From Chrysomallon squamiferum (Eukaryota; Mollusca; Gastropoda; Neomphalida; Peltospiridae), in assembly GCA_012295275.1 (NCBI GenBank), contig CM022671.1, forward strand, positions 24,712,822-24,774,821: a DNA stretch of 62,000 bases. Reading direction: 5' to 3'. This document shows, piece after piece, positions 55,605 to 62,000 of the stretch. Numbering within the stretch: position 1 is the stretch's first letter; the number at the start of each line of letters is the position of its first letter. The position numbers and the translations under genes are program-made. The notes beneath the pieces are model-generated. The model had not been told where the DNA came from and searched no databases. It worked only from the letters and a program-made list of their open reading frames with translations.

Positions 55605-58086
55605 GTAAAATTTTAGTGGTTATCGATGAGAATATAAAATGCATATAAATTTTATCGTTTAAATTGTCCCTTTGATACGAAGAAATGGCCTTAATGTGTT
55701 CTGCATACTTAGAAATTATCGTTTATTTGTGGTTTGCCATCCAACTGTAATTAATAACTAAGTACAAGAATAAAACAGACAAGTTTAAAATAATTATTGA
55801 TTTTGTCGTAACTTCATCGCATACAGAGCGGACCGATTTACAGTAAAGTTTATTTTAGTGTTGTCAGAACAACCAACCACCCCTAAAAAAAAAAAAAAAA
55901 AAAAAATTATCATACCAGCGTCAACGTTATGCAAAAAGCTCCAGCTGTGGAAACAGCAACTTAGTCAGGTGTAAAACTCCTAACATATAAATAACAGGTA
56001 TCAAATTATGTTATCGTTCTCTTGGATCTTTGTTAGCTTGAAAGAGAGATATAATTCCTTTATCGAAGTTTTTAAAAAGAACAGATATGTATCCAGTATC
56101 AAAAAGGCTACGTACTTTAAATAACAAGCTTGTAAATTTCAACTGTAGTTGTAAATTATTATATTATATTACATACATTATTTAACTGTTCCTCATAATT
56201 AAAATGTTTGATCATTATTATTATTGTTGTGTTCGCACACAGAAACAAACAAGCATTTACAAGTTCTGTAGTTCCGTCTGTTAATGAAATAAGTACGTAA
56301 AATTAATCTAAACTGCCAGATATATGAAGAAAAAAACCCCCTCAACATTCACAAAGAAAATTATTGTTAATATAAATATATAATTAACCCCAAGGCACCT
56401 GATATACGTAAACTTACGTTGGTGTTTCCCACACTTTAAAAAAATGCTTGCGAAATAGAATTTTACTCGATGTTGCTTCTTTTTACGCAGTATCTGTTCT
56501 TAAACGAGTTTAAATTACATTTCACATTTGCGAAGAGAACGTGCATTATCTTACTTTGATAAAAGAGCTAAAAGTATCTGTGTTTATAACGAAAGATATT
56601 TATATATTTGTTTTGTAGACTGTTCGCGTCAAGTATCGTTTTATGTGCTCGAAAGTCAGAGCGCGTCTGCTGATGATTGGAACTTGCTTTCTTTTATTGT
56701 TTTAAACTCCAACTTACACAGACGTTTCACATTCTGTTTTCAATTAGAATGTTCTCGCTGACAGTATGGGTCGACTGTGAGCTACGTGCAAACGTCCTAC
56801 GTATAATATATCCGATATAAGCTTAGATAAAAGTTTTTAATGTGTATTATAATTAAAAATGCATTGACTTTATTTACGCAGTCTGTTTCTTTTTGTTTTA
56901 ACATACACCACTGTAAGGGCTTGGTTAATTTTAAATGATCATACAATCCCGAAGGTGAATAATTTTTTTTTTTTTTTTTTAAATTGCATTATTATATGAA
57001 TCATATTCTGAGTATGTAGAGCCCTACTGGCATAAATTTAAATCTAATCTGTATTTTGTTTATACTGTCTCTATTGGCAACTTTTCTGCTGTGATGTATG
57101 CCATGTATGCCATGCATACGATATAATATAACAAAGATAAAATATACTACTTTAATTACAGTAAAAATTCACTGATCTTTCTTTATGTTTTCATAAACCC
57201 CTCTAAATCATTTAGAATAAAAAAACTGGCCAGAACATGTTTTAAATTAGGAAGATATATCTTGCAAAAAGTAGAAAAATCGTGATTCTTTCTGTAAATT
57301 CCAGTGTAAATTAAATATAAATATAAATCCAAATTTCATATTGCTAGATACATTTGGTTTACAGTTATAGCTATTTGCTTGTCACTAGTTTCTAAATTTT
57401 ATTTTATAATATTTTATTTATTTATTTTTTATTAATAAATTTATTTATTATGTTTTATATATTCCCAGAGTTAAAGAATGCATACGGACATTATTATCTG
57501 TAAATTATGTTTTATATGTAGAATGATGAAGTTTCACATATGTAACGTTAATACTATAAAGAAACGACCAACTATTTTCATATTTTAGTAGCAAAAGATT
57601 TCATACGTCCTGTTTGTAAAACAAAAAAAGAAAAAGGAAAAAAGAAAGGTATGCGGATATTTAAAATGATTAATCTTGTGACCTTACGCGAAAGAGCCCG
57701 GGGCTGATTTAACAGGGCCCATTAAATAAAAGACATGCAAGAAGCATACATTTCTATGAATCATACCAGTCTGAGTGTTGTTTGTCTTATTTCATATGAA
57801 CGAACAGAGGAGTTTCATTTGTTTCCACGAGCGTTTAGATATATAGCTACAACAATGAGTGCAGAGTTGAAAATTATCTGTATTACAGTTTAATCGGTGA
57901 GCCTATCGCTTAATCATGGTTCGGCGAATGAGTAGTAGAGTAGTGAGAAAAAAGAAATGCGATGACCAGATTTGTTTGTGCGCACACTTTGACTTTTGCT
58001 AGTCAGTTTTAAATAATCCGATTAAGGAGCAATCTAAATTAATTGAAAGACATTTTGGGAAATTACTGTGTTTTATAAATGTCTAA
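55605..58086. other. Stretch between the two GT92-like exons
   Basis: AT-rich with poly-A (55887-55907) and poly-T tracts (56959-56980). I found no exon continuing the GT92 domain on the plus strand, nor any other gene. The last 80 bases before 58087 contain TTTAAATA and TTTTATAAA, possible TATA-like elements for the second exon. Confidence 0.55.
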
Positions 58087-58535
58087 ATGATTAATTCATA
58101 TCGTTCTGCCAAGCTGTATTTTATTTTTATATGCTTTTTGGGGCTTGTTATCTCAATATTATATTATGCGAACATAGAAACTATCATAAAAGGATATTAT
58201 CGCGAAGGAATTTTATTTTCTAAGAACCATTACTACGAACAGTCATTTCATTTATGTGGAAAAAACAGTATAAAATGGATTAAACAAATAGAAAAAGAAG
58301 ATCTGAACTTGACGTCACGAACCTGGGTTCCTACCGACACCAGTACCAACATTTCAGTTTTTTCTGCATTTTACGACGTCGACGACAACAACCTGACACT
58401 CATACGAATAATCGGTGCTGGATTAACGAAGGAAAAACATAATGTTACATGTGCTATACAACTTTTTGATAATCTGACGTGTTTTGAAAATCGACCAGCT
58501 ACTGTGGTAATTATGCCAGATCACCATGGGAAAAG
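58087..58535 (+). CDS. GT92-like glycosyltransferase, first exon, copy 2
   Basis: ATG 58087 opens 149 codons ending AAAAG|GTAAAG with the donor GT at 58536, phase 2, exactly as in copy 1. The cytosolic tail is short (MINSYRSAK) and the anchor is LYFIFICFLGLVISILYYA. From WIKQIE onward it is about 80% identical to copy 1, including SAFYDVDDNNLTLIRIIG, LTCFENR and ATVVIMP, while the tail and anchor differ strongly. Identity in the lumenal part with divergence in the anchor suggests selection on the enzyme part. The catalytic exons must lie beyond the window or far downstream. The family assignment rests on the SAFYD/IRIIG motif and is tentative. Confidence 0.6.
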
Positions 58536-58671
58536 GTAAAGAATGGTGCTAAAGTTTCTAATTTATATTCATCTCTACTAATAAGCTTGTTAAAACATAA
58601 GAATTGATAACTTTATAAAAAGTGGATATAGAGAGCTATGAGCTATTATTATATGACATATATATCCACAA

Positions 58672-58675
<4 letters not shown>

Positions 58676-58716
<41 letters not shown>

Positions 58717-58813
58717 TGATGATGATGATGATAATCAAGTTGGTTATTATAGGAGTAATGGTAATAACAATAATATTTTGGTATTCTTAATATTATTTCT
58801 TTTATTTGTTATA

Positions 58814-58853
<40 letters not shown>

Positions 58854-58855
58854 TA
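58676..58855. repeat. (AAT)n, (GAT)n and (TTA)n microsatellites
   Basis: AAT repeats at about 58676-58712 pass into GAT repeats to about 58730. A TTA block follows at about 58816-58855. The complementary AAT and TTA runs could pair. The open frame across them (poly-Asn, poly-Tyr) is an artefact. Confidence 0.9.
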
Positions 58856-59139
58856 AATTATATGATTATTATCTGGTGACATCAGAAACCAGGTTGTGTC
58901 AGTCACTGTGGAGTGCATTTTGATATTATCTGAAGTATACATTTCAGTATTAGCATTGTCAGTGTTATATACCAATTCTGTATGCTCAACGAAAAAAGTT
59001 TAGCAAGTTTGTGTAAATGATTGCTGCTTCATAAATAAATTAAAATAAAGTGAATAAAACTGGGTAATATGTTAGTTGAATGTGCCCTATCGCCTTGGGT
59101 AATGAAAATAACATCATTTGTCGTTTGTGTACTGTACGT

Positions 59140-59548
59140 ACAATCGCGCTGCGTTCGTTCTGTCGCAGAAGTGCGTGCCGTTCCATTCCTGCAGAATCTT
59201 TCTGTTTCAACATGACAAAGCCAGTCCACACACCGCTAGGCTATCCACTAATCTTACTGAGCGGAACAGCATCCAGGTGTTGAACTGGCCACCAAAGTCC
59301 TCTGACTTGTCCCCAGTTGAGCATGCATGGGATCTACTGGGTCGTAGGGTTCGCGAAAACCACCCTCATATCCTTAATGTCCATGATCCGCAAATTGCTC
59401 TGAACCCGGAATCGAACGCAATTACTGATGCTGAGATTAAAGAAGCACGAGACGAAGATGTGCTGCTGTCATTAGTGCCGATGGTGCACACACAAGTTAT
59501 TGAGCCTCATACACCATTTAGTAGATGTACCCTCAGTTTCATCAGTTG
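59140..59548 (+). pseudogene. Tc1/mariner transposase remnant
   Basis: The frame gives FQHDKASPHTARLST, then LNWPPKSSDLSPVEHAWDLLGRRVRE, the second half of a Tc1-type DDE transposase: the HDNA.PHTA motif around the second catalytic Asp, here HDKASPHTA, and the SPDLNPIEH.W motif holding the third acidic residue, here SSDLSPVEHAW. Just upstream VRAVPFLQ continues the protein in another frame, so there is a frameshift near 59190. The N-terminal DNA-binding half and terminal inverted repeats are not visible. The copy is dead. Confidence 0.85.
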
Positions 59549-59624
59549 ACATTAAAGAAACGACGTTGACACCGTGACAATGTGTTACTGCTGGCTACAT
59601 TCAGAAATGCTGTATCAGTGAAAT

Positions 59625-59718
59625 AATGTGAATAAATACATACAACATCCAGTCAGGTTTCTGTATTTATAATGTGAATAAATACATTCAACATCCAATC
59701 AGGTTTCTGTATTTCATA
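59625..59718. repeat. Tandem duplication of about 46 bp
   Basis: AATGTGAATAAATACAT-CAACATCCA-TCAGGTTTCTGTATTT occurs twice in a row (about 59625-59670 and 59671-59716) with two differences. It lies just past the transposase remnant. Confidence 0.85.
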
Positions 59719-60940
59719 CCTTGTAAGTAATTGCAAAACTTACATGCACAGAATGTATTCAGACAAAGAGTCGAACTGTCATATTCAGCTGTTACTTGCT
59801 ACTAATCAATATGTTTTTACATGATTATGTCATTATATTTCATATACAAATGCCTAAGTCATTGCTGTGAACTGGAAATTGTAACAAATAAATGAATAAG
59901 AAAAGGTTATGTTATATATGTATGCTTATAGACATGAATATCCCAAAACGAGCATAGATACAAAAGTTCATATGGATGTACATTCATGCATGTGTAAGAA
60001 CGTAAATTTAACAACTACTACTACCACTACTAGTACCTCTACTGCAATGGTTATTACTACAGCTACTGCTATTACTACTAATAATAATGAAATGAAACAA
60101 TGTTGTTTTTTATCGTAAGACAATTCTGATATGATTTTACATCGTATACCACCTTTATCATTTTATCAGCTGTTGTTTAGTCGATATAGCATTGTATTCT
60201 TAAACCCATTTCACATAACTTTACTTGCTGAAAGAGAACTGCGTGGATACTCGATAACAACTAGTGCCCAGAGACCGATTTATCAATGGCCGAGGTTTGT
60301 GAATAACTAATTAAAAAAATTCTGAATATGTGCCAGATTTACGTATGGGCTGAGCCGGGGGGTGCCATACTTTTAAAGGGCCTTGGCCTCCTGTCAAATT
60401 AAAAAAAAAAAAAAATTAAAATTGATTTTGTATGCAGCCTGGATGTAAGTGCCCTGTGTGGACATCTTAATTAATACCATACGTATTAAAATAGTTACAC
60501 CAATGGCTACCTATACGATTAAGACCGAATACTATATTTTACACGAAAGCAATATATTTCGATCTTTAATAGTTAAATAGTCCAATAGCAATTCTGTAAA
60601 TCCTGCTACCTATAACGGTTTAGACTGCTACTTATCAGCAGCGGAATGTGTAAGTCTTAACAGTGAACTGGCAATTTTGAATATTCTGTTTAAAAGCTAG
60701 TCTGTCTAAGATTTCTGAAACAACGTGTTAACTTGACATTTGTAAAGTGTAAAATTTCGCTGTGGTATAGATAAAGTTTATCTCAATGATTAAGGTTATC
60801 TCTTCTGAATATTCAGTGTACAATATGCGTGTGTTTACAGAGTCGTGTTTATATTTGTATGTTTGCATGTGGTTCTGTCTGAATTAAGTTAATTTAAACG
60901 AGTTTTCGAGTATTGTAGGAAAACAATGAACGCAAATAAC

Positions 60941-60994
<54 letters not shown>

Positions 60995-62000
60995 GATGAT
61001 GATGTTGAGGTTGTTGATGATGATGATAATGATGATAGTCTCGGTGAAATCAGATTATCTGGCTGATTTAAATGCCACATGCTTTCAGGTTCATATATAC
61101 AATTTTATTTTATTTTATTGACAAATCTTTGCTGCTAATAAAATATTACAACAGTACAATTCGCCCCAGTAATAGGTAGATAGATAGACAGATTAAAAAA
61201 TAAAATAAATAAAATAAAATAAAATAAAATAAATAAAATAAATAAATAATTACAACAATATATAAATAAATAAATAACTATTTTTTTGTATCCCTTATGG
61301 TGTCATATCATTGATATCTGAAAGGTGAGAACAACCGTTTCTAGCGGAGCAGCTGTCCAAATATTTATATATAAATCACAACAAATTAACTGCATGTCGC
61401 AGAAAAATAAGCACACATTTTGAATCTTATTTTCTAATTATAATAATTATCAGTTCACCGCATGACCACAAAATTAACATTTCAAAATATATTAGGACAT
61501 GTTTTTCATTACTGTCATACTTTATTTTTAGCAAATAATTCTAAATTATTTATTCACTGTTCGTCAAACTTATATTGCAATTTTGTACAATAAACAAACA
61601 ACTGTCACACTACTTTGAAACTGGATCTTAATTCTACAGTTGATGCTAAACTTCTGTTATGCGCTAGTATTAAACGTATAACTGTTGCTATACTTTATCA
61701 AAAAATTGTCTGGCCATATGTTACGAAGTAAACAAGCACTGGTTTTGAATAGCTCATAAAGTGCAAATTAAACAATACTGTTTTGGTGTAAACTTCAGCA
61801 TTGTTTGCATTTGTGATTAGGCTGGGCCGTTGCGTTTAAACAATTTGAACTGATTTATTTAGATATTAAACAAACTATGCAGCTACTGGGACAGTTTACG
61901 CATGTAAGAAAGGACAGATTCAGGAAACCGCTTTCCTGTGTACAACTTACTACCAGACGTGAGTAGGACTCAGCTTGATGATGATAAATTATCTGTCAGA
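59719..62000. other. AT-rich stretch to the window end
   Basis: Holds an (AAT)n to (GAT)n microsatellite (about 60936-61037) and AAAT/AAAAT runs (about 61193-61280). If the GT92-like first exons belong to a gene continuing to the right, this is intron. No exon or RNA gene was recognised. Confidence 0.55.

Overview
The window is animal nuclear DNA. The genes are split by GT-AG introns, the non-coding sequence is very AT-rich and full of microsatellites, and the gene content (a CARD-NACHT-LRR receptor, a RUN-TBC Rab-GAP, a GT92-like glycosyltransferase first exon in two copies) fits a bilaterian. The SINE head, the microsatellite load and the expanded immune and glycan families suggest a lophotrochozoan, probably a mollusc. 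The species call is inference; the metazoan call is secure.

Layout. (1) Positions 1-4311, plus strand: the 3' part of a CARD-NACHT-LRR (NOD-like) receptor, four exons, with the 5' end outside the window. (2) About 5555-13490: a head-to-tail tandem duplication of about 3.9-4.0 kb. Each unit holds one complete four-exon class I SAM-dependent methyltransferase gene (6397-8405 and 10259-12428, plus strand, 265 aa each). The copies are nearly identical except for a tight block of purely amino-acid-changing differences in exon 3 and opposite weakening of the two splice sites of intron 1. (3) 12429-18408: AT-rich non-coding DNA, which must include the 3' UTR of the next gene. (4) 18409-49624, minus strand: a complete SGSM1/2 orthologue (RUN domain, Rab-binding PH-like domain, split TBC Rab-GAP domain). 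I assembled 23 coding exons that stay in phase throughout (3279 nt, 1092 aa). Two further short segments in its introns have splice sites and phase that would make them in-frame cassette exons. (5) 49625-55122: intergenic, with many microsatellites, a degraded poly-A-flanked segment and a long near-perfect hairpin. (6) 55123-55604 and 58087-58535, plus strand: two paralogous signal-anchor first exons of a GT92-like glycosyltransferase. Both end at the same splice phase and no downstream exon is visible, so they may be alternative first exons of one gene that runs out of the window. (7) About 59140-59548: a frameshifted Tc1/mariner transposase remnant, then AT-rich sequence to the end.

The genes are not a pathway. 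They are neighbours with separate roles: cytosolic pathogen or danger sensing (NLR), small-molecule methylation (the pair), Rab-controlled membrane traffic (SGSM) and Golgi glycan synthesis (GT92-like).

All exon limits come from reading frame, GT/AG signals and phase continuity. No transcript data were available. Family names rest on motifs I recognise, not on database searches.
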